DNA of 64,000 bases, from contig NZ_CP036264.1 in the NCBI RefSeq assembly GCF_008035925.1, positions 6,295,641-6,359,640 on the forward strand, read 5' to 3'. Of this stretch, positions 8,861 to 16,968 are shown piece after piece. The notes below the pieces were generated by a model, which was not told the origin of the DNA, made no database searches, and was given only the letters and a program-made list of their open reading frames with translations. Within the stretch, counting starts at the first letter, position 1, and every line of letters begins with the position of its first letter. Source of the stretch: Stieleria maiorica (lineage in GTDB: Bacteria > Planctomycetota > Planctomycetia > Pirellulales > Pirellulaceae). The position numbers and the translations under genes are program-made.

Positions 8861-10972
8861 GTGAAAGCATTGATACGCCGAAACGCGTTCCCGTTGGTGT
8901 GCATCGCCACCGTCGTGTTGACCCTCGGTTCGTTCGTCGTGGCGTACCGGGCGATCGGCGACCTGCCGGCGGCGAACGGGCAGATCTCGATGGCCGAGGT
9001 CCGTCTGCAACAACTCGGCTCGCTGCGGGCCAATTTGGCCGCCGCCACGTCGCGCGTCCGCGTCATCAAGATGGGTGGCGACGATCAAGATCGGATGGAA
9101 CTGGCCGAGGCGATCGCCCGATGCGACCAGTTGGTCGCCGAGCTGCAGACGGCGGACCGACCCGCCGCGGCCCTGAACGATCCCTCCGGTGACCGCAGTT
9201 GGTTGGGGCGGTTGCAGGACCGGATCGGTGACTTTCTGGAATTGCTGCGGTCGGCCAACGTCGGCGGCGATTCCATCAGTGACGCGCAATTGACGCAACT
9301 GCGTGGCGAGTCCAAATCGCTGCGTTCGCAAGTGGAGTCGCTGGAAGAATCGCTTCACCACCAAGTCGTCGATCTGCGCCGCAGCTTGGATTCAAAACGC
9401 AACGATGCGCTTTCCAGCTTGGTGGGCGGGCACACGGTCATGCTCGCCGCACTGGCATTGTTGTACACCGCACGTCGCTCGGAACGCCATCGTCGTCTGG
9501 TCGCCGACAGCAAGACCGCCCAGGCCGACGGTCGCTTTGAACTGTTGTTCCAAAGCAGCGGCGACGGGATCATTGTGACCGATGAAGTCGGTCGGATCGA
9601 GGTCGCCAATGTGGCGATGGCGGAAATGTTGCGGATGCCCGTCGATGGGTTGCCCGGCCAGGTGCTGACACGATTTTTCGAAACGACCGTGATCGATGAA
9701 TGGCTTGCCAACCGCCTGGATGACGAAAACCAACACCCCTTGCTGTTGCGGCGGGTGAAGGTCAAACGCAGCGACGGCGACACGCTGCTGGCGGAATTGT
9801 CCGTCAAACCCCGGACCGACTTCGGAATCGACCGGCTGGCCATCTCCGTGCGCGACGTCTCCGATCATCACGCTTCGCGATTGCGGATGAAACAGCATGA
9901 AGCCTTGTTGGCCGAGATCCCCGACCCGATCCACGTGCTCGATGCCTCCGGGCGGATCGTCTATTGGAACCGCGGCGCACAGCAGTTGTTTGGATACTCC
10001 GCGGGCGAAGCGATCGGACACACCGCCGGTGATTTATTGCGAATCGTCCCGCCGAAAGATGAATCCGGTAACGTGCACAGCAATGACTACGAAAACGCCC
10101 CACGCTGGTCGGGCGAGCTTCACGCGACGGCCAAGGACGGCACGCGGCTTCGCATTGAGCGCCGTCGCACGCGGCTGTTCGACGAGGGGGAATCGATCGG
10201 CGACGTCATTTTCGACCTCGATCTGGTCGCCCGCACCAAACTTCAACAGGTCGAACGAAGGCGACAGCGTCTGGAATCGCTCGGTGCCCTGGCCGGCGGG
10301 ATCGCGCACGACCTGAACAACCTGCTGACCCCGATTCTGATGAGCGGAAAGATGTTGCAGCGGGATAATCCCAACATCGATCGCTCGGCGCTGGTCGAAA
10401 CCATCGTCGTCGGTGCCTCACGCGGCGCCGACCTGATCGCACAATTGTTGACCTTTGCCCGCGGCGGAGACGGCGTCCGGCAACCGATCCGCTTGCAGGC
10501 ATTTTTACCGGAAATCGTAGCGATCATCGAACGCACACTTCCCGCCGGGATTCAGCTGCGGTTGAATATCGAACCCGACTTGCCCGACATCAGCGGTGAC
10601 GAAACGGAGATCAGTCAGGTCGTGATGAATCTGGCCATCAACGCGCGCGACGCGATGGCCGAATCGGGCACGCTGGGAATCGAAGCCTCGCTGATGACGT
10701 TGGTCACCGAACGCTCCTTTTCCTACACCACGTTGCAACCGGGCGACTATGTTGTGATCAGTGTTTCGGATACCGGGACGGGCATCCCGGTTGCCATCCG
10801 GGACCGGATCTTTGACCCGTTCTTTTCCACCAAACCCCGCGGCCAGGGCACCGGACTCGGGCTCAGCACGTCGATCGGGATAGTCAAAAGCCACAACGGT
10901 GCGATCGGATTGCAGTCGACCGTCGGCAAAGGGACAACGGTGTCGGTGATCCTTCCGGTCCAAGCGTCCTGA
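8861..10972 (+). CDS. Membrane-bound PAS sensor histidine kinase
   Basis: A 703-residue kinase with a GTG start. A first membrane helix (about 10-32) is followed by a ~150-residue, coiled-coil-prone extracytoplasmic region, then a second membrane helix (about 183-205). Two PAS domains follow (about 225-330 and 345-455), then a HisKA domain with the phospho-acceptor His483 in GGIAHDLNN, and an HATPase domain with the N-box NLAINARDAM, G1 DTGTGIP and G2 GTGLGLS. There is no receiver domain. It ends 17 bp before the sigma-54 response regulator, so the two are almost certainly a cognate pair in one transcript. The signal is unknown; the coiled-coil sensor offers no clue. Confidence 0.93.
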   Translation: MKALIRRNAFPLVCIATVVLTLGSFVVAYRAIGDLPAANGQISMAEVRLQQLGSLRANLAAATSRVRVIKMGGDDQDRMELAEAIARCDQLVAELQTADRPAAALNDPSGDRSWLGRLQDRIGDFLELLRSANVGGDSISDAQLTQLRGESKSLRSQVESLEESLHHQVVDLRRSLDSKRNDALSSLVGGHTVMLAALALLYTARRSERHRRLVADSKTAQADGRFELLFQSSGDGIIVTDEVGRIEVANVAMAEMLRMPVDGLPGQVLTRFFETTVIDEWLANRLDDENQHPLLLRRVKVKRSDGDTLLAELSVKPRTDFGIDRLAISVRDVSDHHASRLRMKQHEALLAEIPDPIHVLDASGRIVYWNRGAQQLFGYSAGEAIGHTAGDLLRIVPPKDESGNVHSNDYENAPRWSGELHATAKDGTRLRIERRRTRLFDEGESIGDVIFDLDLVARTKLQQVERRRQRLESLGALAGGIAHDLNNLLTPILMSGKMLQRDNPNIDRSALVETIVVGASRGADLIAQLLTFARGGDGVRQPIRLQAFLPEIVAIIERTLPAGIQLRLNIEPDLPDISGDETEISQVVMNLAINARDAMAESGTLGIEASLMTLVTERSFSYTTLQPGDYVVISVSDTGTGIPVAIRDRIFDPFFSTKPRGQGTGLGLSTSIGIVKSHNGAIGLQSTVGKGTTVSVILPVQAS

Positions 10973-10989
10973 AACGTATGCCATACTGA

Positions 10990-12471
10990 ATGCCCCCAGC
11001 CAACCACGCTGACAACGATGTCATGACAAATTCCCAAACCCTGCTGGTCATCGACGACGACCCTTTGATCTTGCAGTGCATGCGATTGTGCCTGCCTGAA
11101 CCGGACTATCACGTCTTGGTCGCGGGATCGGCCGAGCAAGCCTTGACCGCCTTTCGTCGCGAGCAACCCGATGCGGTGTTGTTGGACATTCAGTTGCCCG
11201 ACCAATCCGGGTTGGCATTGATTCACGAGCTTCGCGAGCAGGATCGCCGTGTGCCGGTGATCTTGATGACCGGCCACGGCACGTCGGAAACCGCGATCGC
11301 GGCGATGAGCGGCGGTGCGTTCGACTACATCACCAAGCCGTTCGAGCCCGATGAGATTCTGCCCGTCATCGATGCGGCGCTGGAAACGAGTCGCATGGCA
11401 CGCAAACCCGCGATCTTGCCGTCGGAACGAGAGCACACGTCGGCGGAAAAACCGAGTGACCGAATGCTCGGCGAGTGTCCCGCGATGGTCGAGGTGTTCC
11501 GGTCGATCGGCCGCGTCGCATCGCGTGATACCGCCGTCTTGATTCTGGGGGAAACTGGGACGGGCAAAGAAGTCGTCGCCCGCGCCCTGTATCAACACAG
11601 CTCACGACACGATCACGTGTTTCACGCGATCAACTGTGCGGCGATTCCCGAGGCCCTGTTGGAAAGCGAATTGTTCGGCCACGAAAAAGGTTCGTTCACC
11701 GGAGCGGACCAGCGGCGGATCGGGAAGTTCGAAATCTGCAACGGCGGGACGCTGTTCTTGGATGAAATCGGCGACATGACGCCCGTGATGCAGACCAAGC
11801 TGCTGCGCGTTCTGCAGGAAAAGGAATTCGAACGCGTCGGCGGCAGCAAGACGATCAAAACCGACGTGCGGATCATCGCGGCCACCAACCGCGATCTCGA
11901 CTCCGCGATGGCCGACGGGTCGTTTCGCAGCGACTTGTTCTATCGTTTGAACGAATTCACGATCTCATTGCCCCCATTGCGCGAGCGCGGCCAGGACCTG
12001 CCCAAGATGGCCGAGCACTTCTTTCGATTGTTCGCGCGGCAGCTGAAGAAAGACTTTGTATCGATCGCGCCCGAAACGATGCAACGTCTGATCGATCACG
12101 ATTGGCCCGGCAACGTTCGCGAGTTGCAAGGGATCATCAAGCAGACGCTGCTCAAAGCCAGCGGGCCGGTGATTCTGCCTTCCTTCTTGCCCAGCGGATT
12201 CGCGGCCCCGGTGCCTCCGGCCGCGAAGGCTACGATCACTCCATCATCCTCGCACGACTGGCAGGGCGGGTTGGTCGACGAGATCCGCAGACGTCTGGGC
12301 GAGGGCTCGTTCACGATCGGCAATGACATCCACGACGAGGTCGATCGGATCCTGATCAGCGAGGTGATGAAGTCGACCGGCAACAACATCAGCGAGGCCA
12401 GCAATCGCCTGGGCATCAGCCGCCCGACGCTCCGCAGTCGCATCAATCACCTGCGGATTGACGTCAGCTGA
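10990..12471 (+). CDS. NtrC-family sigma-54-dependent response regulator
   Basis: A 493-residue protein with receiver, AAA+ and Fis domains. The receiver (about 10-130) has the acidic pocket IDDD, phospho-acceptor Asp66 in LLDIQLPD and Lys in ITKPF. The AAA+ domain has Walker A GETGTGKE, and its sigma-54 contact loop reads GSFTGA rather than the usual GAFTGA, a conservative Ala-to-Ser change. The C-terminus is a Fis-type HTH. A second ATG at 11023 would place the Asp at 55, the usual position, and may be the true start; neither has an obvious ribosome-binding site. It is the partner of the upstream kinase. Targets are unknown, but a -24/-12-like sequence lies 3.4 kb downstream at 15873. Confidence 0.94.
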   Translation: MPPANHADNDVMTNSQTLLVIDDDPLILQCMRLCLPEPDYHVLVAGSAEQALTAFRREQPDAVLLDIQLPDQSGLALIHELREQDRRVPVILMTGHGTSETAIAAMSGGAFDYITKPFEPDEILPVIDAALETSRMARKPAILPSEREHTSAEKPSDRMLGECPAMVEVFRSIGRVASRDTAVLILGETGTGKEVVARALYQHSSRHDHVFHAINCAAIPEALLESELFGHEKGSFTGADQRRIGKFEICNGGTLFLDEIGDMTPVMQTKLLRVLQEKEFERVGGSKTIKTDVRIIAATNRDLDSAMADGSFRSDLFYRLNEFTISLPPLRERGQDLPKMAEHFFRLFARQLKKDFVSIAPETMQRLIDHDWPGNVRELQGIIKQTLLKASGPVILPSFLPSGFAAPVPPAAKATITPSSSHDWQGGLVDEIRRRLGEGSFTIGNDIHDEVDRILISEVMKSTGNNISEASNRLGISRPTLRSRINHLRIDVS

Positions 12472-12540
12472 TCTTCTTGTACAAGCACGACGCGCAAGCG
12501 AGTAAACCCGTAGCGACCCTTGCTAGCGCTGCGGGCTAGT

Positions 12541-12737
12541 AAATCAACAAGGGGTTGACGGCTAGTTGATCTATTCCGACCGCACGTGGGATCAGCCGTT
12601 TCGCGCGAGCGTACGGGCCTCCAACACCAAGAATACGGGCCTCCAACACCAAGAATACGGGCCTCCAACACCAAGAATACGCACTGGCGCCCGTAGGCTC
12701 GCGCCAAACGGCTGATTAAATCAACAAGCCGTTGACG
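12541..12737. repeat. Nested repeat: direct, inverted and 3 x 22 bp tandem units
   Basis: The outer 20-bp direct repeats AAATCAACAAGnnGTTGACG occur at 12541-12560 and 12718-12737 (18/20 identical). Inside are 28-bp inverted arms at 12591-12618 and 12689-12716 (26/28 complementary). Inside those are three identical 22-bp units at 12613-12634, 12635-12656 and 12657-12678. The outer direct repeats could be read as target-site-like duplications, but no coding capacity lies between them. Confidence 0.8.
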
Positions 12738-12764
12738 AGTTCCGCTACCGGATTAGAAAAAGTA

Positions 12765-12791
12765 GGCGTGCCAAGACGAGCTTGGCACGCC
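12765..12791 (-). terminator. Intrinsic terminator of the DHH phosphoesterase gene
   Basis: GGCGTGCCAAG and CTTGGCACGCC form a perfect 11-bp stem with a 5-nt loop. Read leftward it is followed by TACTTTTTC, a short U-tract. It lies 69 bp downstream of the leftward gene's stop codon. On the other strand the U-tract is missing, so termination is expected mainly leftward. Confidence 0.65.
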
Positions 12792-12859
12792 CCTGGGATG
12801 GGGACCTACCTGTGACCATCGAGGCCGAACCTCCTGGTCAGCCAGTAGCTCCATACCAG

Positions 12860-13927
12860 TTACAGATCCAGATTTTGAACGATTTCGCGTTTGGCAATCA
12901 AGCGTGTCCCCCGTTTTCGTTCGACGCCGCAGACGTCCAGCCAGCGATCGCGGAGCAGGTTGGAGACCTTTTCGACCGCGCTGGCACTCTCGCCGACGTT
13001 GGGGATTTTTCCGCCGGCCCGGTGGGCGTGGCCGCCGGACCCTCCCAGCCCCTTCAGCGTCGCCTGAATCATGTCCGCCGCGTTGTCTTTGGGGAACTGT
13101 GTCCGCGCCGACACCAACAAGTCGTTACCGATCACGGCACCGCACATCACGCGTCCGACCGATTCACAGCGGACGAGCAAATCCGCGATTTCGCCGACGA
13201 TTTCCACGCCGTCGGCGCGGGGCAGGAAACACAGCGCCACGTCGTCATAAAGAAATGTGTTTTGCAACGCCAGCAGCAGATCCCCGTAATAAGATCGCTG
13301 CAACGGTGCGTTATGAATCTCCGCCAACAGTTCCGGTTCGGCGTACTCCATCAACCAGGGCAGGATCATTCGATCCAGCGCCGAATAATGCGATTCATAG
13401 GCACACGTCTCGGTACGGATCGCATACAGCATGGCGGTCGCCAGTTTGGCTCCCGGAGGGATGTGTTGCTCGCGAAGATAACTGGCGATGATCGATGCCG
13501 ACGCGGCGACCTCGACGCGGATATCGACAAAGGGTGCCTTGGTATTTCGCACATCGGCGATGTGATGGTCAATGATCGCAAACGGCTGGATGCGCTGACG
13601 GGTCAAGACGTGGTTCGACGCTCCGATGCTGCAATCCACCAGGATCGCCGCGGCGCGGTCATCGAAATCGAAGTCGTCGACCAGTTCGATCGGCGGGTCG
13701 AGCAGGTTCACCATGTGCCGGTTTTCGGCCCGCACGATCGCCCCGCCCCCGATCACCCGCGTCGGCAGCCCGATGGTTTCGTCGACCAACACCTTCAACC
13801 CCCAACCGGTCGCGATCGCGTCCGGGTCGGGGTTGTCGTGCATCACGATCACAACCTCGTCGTGCTCACTCAGACGCTCCAGCAGCTTGGCGGAGACGGA
13901 TTTCGCATTCAATTGCGTTGCCTTCAT
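12860..13927 (-). CDS. DHH/DHHA1 phosphoesterase (NrnA or c-di-AMP phosphodiesterase type)
   Basis: A 355-residue cytoplasmic enzyme. DHH-domain motifs are DNPDPDA (31-37), Asp98 in ILVDCS, and the DHH triad at 120-122. The DHHA1 domain carries GGSGGHAHRAGG near residue 310. Such stand-alone enzymes degrade short oligonucleotides (nanoRNase), 3'-phosphoadenosine phosphate, or c-di-AMP/pApA (DhhP type); sequence by eye does not separate these. The longer open frame to 14392 overlaps the divergent cyclase, so the ATG at 13927, which begins the normal family N-terminus, is chosen. It diverges, 271 bp away, from a diadenylate cyclase, which favours a role in c-di-AMP breakdown. That substrate is inference. 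Confidence 0.88.
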   Translation of the reverse strand: MKATQLNAKSVSAKLLERLSEHDEVVIVMHDNPDPDAIATGWGLKVLVDETIGLPTRVIGGGAIVRAENRHMVNLLDPPIELVDDFDFDDRAAAILVDCSIGASNHVLTRQRIQPFAIIDHHIADVRNTKAPFVDIRVEVAASASIIASYLREQHIPPGAKLATAMLYAIRTETCAYESHYSALDRMILPWLMEYAEPELLAEIHNAPLQRSYYGDLLLALQNTFLYDDVALCFLPRADGVEIVGEIADLLVRCESVGRVMCGAVIGNDLLVSARTQFPKDNAADMIQATLKGLGGSGGHAHRAGGKIPNVGESASAVEKVSNLLRDRWLDVCGVERKRGTRLIAKREIVQNLDL

Positions 13928-14198
13928 CACTCGGTCGCTTTTGTTACCCGCTCGGCCCCAATCTTCAACAAACTCAGTCTCCGATAAACCCGGTCGCCAA
14001 ATCCCAGCTGCCATGTTAGCCCGCGCCGGAAATGCCCCGTCGCGCCAGAGTGCTATCGTATCTCTGGCCGAGACCGGTATAAAGGTTGGGAATCCTGAAT
14101 CGGCAAAGTTCGCCCGATCTTCCCTCGTGCCCGGTCCGGTTAGGCAAATCGCATCCCGCATGCGGACGGGGAAGGAAAACAGCCCCCTTGGGTGGATC

Positions 14199-15419
14199 AT
14201 GTTGGAATCGATTCTTTTGACCATCGACGAACTGCGGCAATCATTCCGCGTTGTCGACGTGATCGACATTCTGCTGGTGTCGGCGTTTCTGTACGCGTCG
14301 ATGCTGTGGTTCCAGCAGACGGCTTCGCGCGGCGTCCTGGTCGGATTGGCGGCGTTGGCGTGGGTGTATTTTTTGGCCCGCAGCCTGGACATGTACCTGA
14401 CCTCGTTGGCCTTTCACACCACCTTCGCCGTGCTGCTGTTCATCCTGGTGGTGGTGTTCCAGGAGGACCTGCGGCGGCTGCTCGAGCGGATGGCGTCGTT
14501 CCGGTCGGTGCATTTTGAACACGACGGTCGACGCTCGATCCCGGTCGATGACTTGATCGAAGTGGTGTTTCGCATGGCGTCGACGAAAACCGGCGCGCTG
14601 ATCGTGCTGAAACGAAAGGAGTCGCTGGAGCGCCAGCTGAACGGAGGCATCGCGCTGGGCGGCAGGTTCAGTATTCCGTTGATCTACAGCATCTTTGATT
14701 CCAGTTCACCGGGACACGACGGTGCGATCGTGATCGATCGCGACCGCATCGAACAGTATGCCGCCCACCTGCCGATCTCTCCCCACACCGGCAAGATCGG
14801 TGGACGCGGCACCCGGCACAGCGCCGCGTTGGGGCTTTCGGAACGCTCCGATGCGGTGACCATCGTGGTCTCGGAGGAACGCGGCAGCGTCTGTGTCACC
14901 CAAGCCGGCACGCTGACGGAAATCCCCGGCCCGGCGGACTTGAAACAGTTTCTGGAAAACAGCTTCGCCTCCGTGCTGCCGGATTCGCGGCAACCGCTTT
15001 GGAAGCAGATCCTGGTCGACCACGCGGGCCTGAAACTTCTCTCCTTCGTCGTGGCCATCGCCGCTTGGTTCGTGCTCGCCTACGATCCCAACACCGTCCA
15101 ACGCACCTTCATCGTGCCGCTGGAATATCGTAACGTGGCAAAGCAACTGGAGATCGACACCTCCGCGCCGACCGAATGCCGTGTGACCCTGTCGGGGTCG
15201 GATCGCGATTTTCGCTTCCTCGATCCGGCCAGCTTAAAAGTCTCGCTGGATCTGGCCGACGCCCAGGCCGGTTACCACGAGTTTCTGCTCAGCGCCCAGA
15301 ACATCCGTCTGCCGGCAAACCTGTTTCCCTATCGCATCGACCCTCGCGTCGTCCAGCTGAAGATGAACGTTAAACTGCCCGAACCGAAGCCGCCCGAGGC
15401 GAGTGCGACGGCGCCGTAG
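14199..15419 (+). CDS. Membrane diadenylate cyclase (CdaA type) fused to a YbbR-like domain
   Basis: A 406-residue protein expected to make c-di-AMP from two ATP. Residues about 15-90 hold three membrane helices as in CdaA. The DisA_N cyclase domain (about 100-260) has the DGA motif at Asp174 and GTRHS at 204-208, where the usual RHR motif reads RHS. A fourth membrane helix (about 275-295) leads to a YbbR-like beta domain (about 300-395), the counterpart of CdaR, which is a separate protein in Firmicutes. The longer frame from 13626 overlaps the divergent phosphoesterase and lacks family similarity; ATG 14199 gives the typical CdaA start. The C-terminal tail is Pro/Glu/Ala-rich. The Arg-to-Ser change leaves activity to be tested. 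Confidence 0.88.
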   Translation: MLESILLTIDELRQSFRVVDVIDILLVSAFLYASMLWFQQTASRGVLVGLAALAWVYFLARSLDMYLTSLAFHTTFAVLLFILVVVFQEDLRRLLERMASFRSVHFEHDGRRSIPVDDLIEVVFRMASTKTGALIVLKRKESLERQLNGGIALGGRFSIPLIYSIFDSSSPGHDGAIVIDRDRIEQYAAHLPISPHTGKIGGRGTRHSAALGLSERSDAVTIVVSEERGSVCVTQAGTLTEIPGPADLKQFLENSFASVLPDSRQPLWKQILVDHAGLKLLSFVVAIAAWFVLAYDPNTVQRTFIVPLEYRNVAKQLEIDTSAPTECRVTLSGSDRDFRFLDPASLKVSLDLADAQAGYHEFLLSAQNIRLPANLFPYRIDPRVVQLKMNVKLPEPKPPEASATAP

Positions 15420-15872
15420 TCTTTCGTCGCAGCTTGGTTCGCGTACTCGACGATGTGTTCGGAGGGTCGCCGTGTTCTCCGAACTCGGCGCGGGCGTGAA
15501 AAAGTTAAGCTTTGCCCCGCGGCGACCTCGGAGAGGACGGCGACTGTCCAGCCCAATCGAAAACGCAGCGGCGGTAGACGGGGCGTGCGGACCGGCAGTG
15601 AATGGACACTGGAAAACAGGTTTCCAACGCGAAGTTGTTTCTTTTCCATCCGGGCACCGGGAGATGACTGGGCGATCGTGAGCTGCCAGGTGCTTGAAGT
15701 GACTTCATCGTTCGTGAGATCAGGTGCACATGATCAACGTGCATCGACGCACACATTCCCAACGCCGTCGATCCGATCTGCCGATCGCGTCGGTGGCTGG
15801 GCAGCTGTCGAACCACGCATCGGTCTGATTCCACATTCCATTCCGCCCCTTGCCGCTCGCTGCCGTTTATTC

Positions 15873-15888
15873 TGGCACAGAAAATGCA
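15873..15888 (+). promoter_or_regulatory. Candidate sigma-54 (-24/-12) promoter
   Basis: TGGCACAGAAAATGCA keeps the invariant GG and GC separated by 10 bases and matches the TGGCACGNNNNTTGCW consensus except at two positions. Transcription would start near 15899. It reads toward the RCK_C gene 246 bp downstream. A chance match cannot be excluded. Confidence 0.45.
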
Positions 15889-16059
15889 ATTCGTGATTGA
15901 CCGTCGACCCGGTCTGGGTCTCCGATCAACCCGTTTGCTCATCCGAGGAAACAGAAACGCAACCCGAAAATCTGATGTTGACAGAGCGCTAGGTCGGCCG
16001 GACAGCCCCTTACGCGTGCCAAGGCAAGCATTATTTTGGCCCCACCACGCTTTTTCATA

Positions 16060-16103
16060 GCGACCCGCAAAGTATTATCTGGGCTTTGCGGGTCGCGTTT
16101 TTT
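16060..16103 (+). terminator. Intrinsic terminator upstream of the RCK_C gene
   Basis: GCGACCCGCAAAG (16060-16072) and CTTTGCGGGTCGC (16084-16096) form a perfect 13-bp stem with an 11-nt loop, followed by G and six T, then TTTT after one G. It ends 20 bases before the Shine-Dalgarno of the next gene, so readthrough must occur for expression from any upstream promoter. Confidence 0.8.
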
Positions 16104-16133
16104 GTTTTCCGACCGATCGGCCGGAGGTTTCTT

Positions 16134-16967
16134 TTGATCGGTGTAATCTCACTCTTGGTGACGCTCACGCTGTCGATGATCGTCACGCGTGTCGCCGCGA
16201 TGGCATTGATGTTCACGGGGCTGTCGCGCGAAGCGGCGAAATTCCAGGCCCGATCGGCGTTCACCGGATCCGGATTCACCACCCAGGAATCCGAAATGGT
16301 CGTCACCCATCCGGTGCGACGCCAGATCGTGATGTTGTTGATGCTGTTGGGCAACGTGGGGATCGCCACCGTGGCCGCGACCGTGATGGTGTCGGTGATG
16401 AGCACGTCCAATTCCGCGTGGCAAACCCAGGTGCTGTTGTTCACGATCCTGGTCGGCGGGATCACGTTTCTGTGGATGTTCTTTTCCAGCCGCTGGGTCG
16501 AACGCCACATGAACCGCGTCATCGCCTGGCTGTTGAAAACGTTCACCGACCTGGACGTCCGAGACTACGTCAGCTTGCTGGAGCTCTCACGCGGCTATGC
16601 GATCACCGAAATGCTGGTCGAACCTCGGGATTGGTTGGCCGGTAAAACGCTGGCATCGCTGCGGCTTTCCGATGAAGGCATCCTGGTGCTGAGCATCCGA
16701 CGTGAAGGGGGCATCTTTCAAGGCACCCCGCGGGGCGATGACGTGGTCCAACCCGGCGATGTGCTGATCTTGTACGGCGACCTGGATGACGTCGAACGAT
16801 TGGACAAACGGCGCGCCGGTTTCAAAGGCGACCAGGAACACGCCCTGTCGGTCGAACAACAGGAAGAATTCGAAGCCGAGCAGCGTGAATTGCTGCAGGC
16901 CCTCGAAGCCAAGCAGGCGCTGGAGTCGGAGATTTCCGAGAAGGTTGAAAAGCTGGATGGATCATAG
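16134..16967 (+). CDS. Membrane protein with C-terminal RCK_C (TrkA_C) domain
   Basis: A 277-residue protein with membrane helices at about 1-30, 65-88 and 98-118. Between them is a loop, RSAFTGSGFTT, that loosely recalls the pore loop of Trk/Ktr-type channels. An RCK_C domain follows (about 150-225, ending VVQPGDVLILYGDLDD) and then a charged coiled-coil tail. RCK_C domains gate or regulate potassium transporters and in several families bind c-di-AMP. The frame extends to a TTG at 16086, but that lies inside the upstream terminator. The TTG at 16134 has GGAGG six bases before it and is chosen. It follows the diadenylate cyclase on the same strand and converges with the next gene, with 1 bp between stops. 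Transport activity is not proven by sequence. Confidence 0.82.
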   Translation: MIGVISLLVTLTLSMIVTRVAAMALMFTGLSREAAKFQARSAFTGSGFTTQESEMVVTHPVRRQIVMLLMLLGNVGIATVAATVMVSVMSTSNSAWQTQVLLFTILVGGITFLWMFFSSRWVERHMNRVIAWLLKTFTDLDVRDYVSLLELSRGYAITEMLVEPRDWLAGKTLASLRLSDEGILVLSIRREGGIFQGTPRGDDVVQPGDVLILYGDLDDVERLDKRRAGFKGDQEHALSVEQQEEFEAEQRELLQALEAKQALESEISEKVEKLDGS

Positions 16968-16968
16968 G

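Larger units (their letters stand above)
12472..12859. other. Repeat-filled gap between convergent genes
   Basis: This 388-bp gap holds no gene. It contains a nested repeat structure (12541-12737) and a perfect hairpin at 12765-12791 next to the DHH gene stop. Both flanking genes end here, so the repeats lie downstream of both. Confidence 0.7.
15420..16133. other. Long leader or small-RNA region before the RCK_C gene
   Basis: This 714-bp non-coding region has no credible ORF. It holds a -24/-12-like promoter (15873-15888), about 160 nt of unassigned sequence, an intrinsic terminator (16060-16103), and a strong Shine-Dalgarno GGAGG at 16123-16127 six bases before the TTG start at 16134. This arrangement suits either an attenuated 5' leader or a separate small RNA of ~205 nt. 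I looked for the conserved blocks of the ydaO-type c-di-AMP riboswitch and did not recognise them. Confidence 0.5.

Noticed and set aside
12613..12678. Possible CRISPR array
   Set aside because: The three 22-bp units are directly adjacent without spacers and no cas gene is nearby.
12782..13987. 401-codon open frame on the plus strand
   Set aside because: Antisense to the DHH phosphoesterase, whose catalytic motifs are intact; composition of the plus frame is not protein-like.
15420..16059. Known c-di-AMP (ydaO) riboswitch upstream of the RCK_C gene
   Set aside because: I could not find the conserved sequence blocks of that class; only the terminator and possible promoter are supported.
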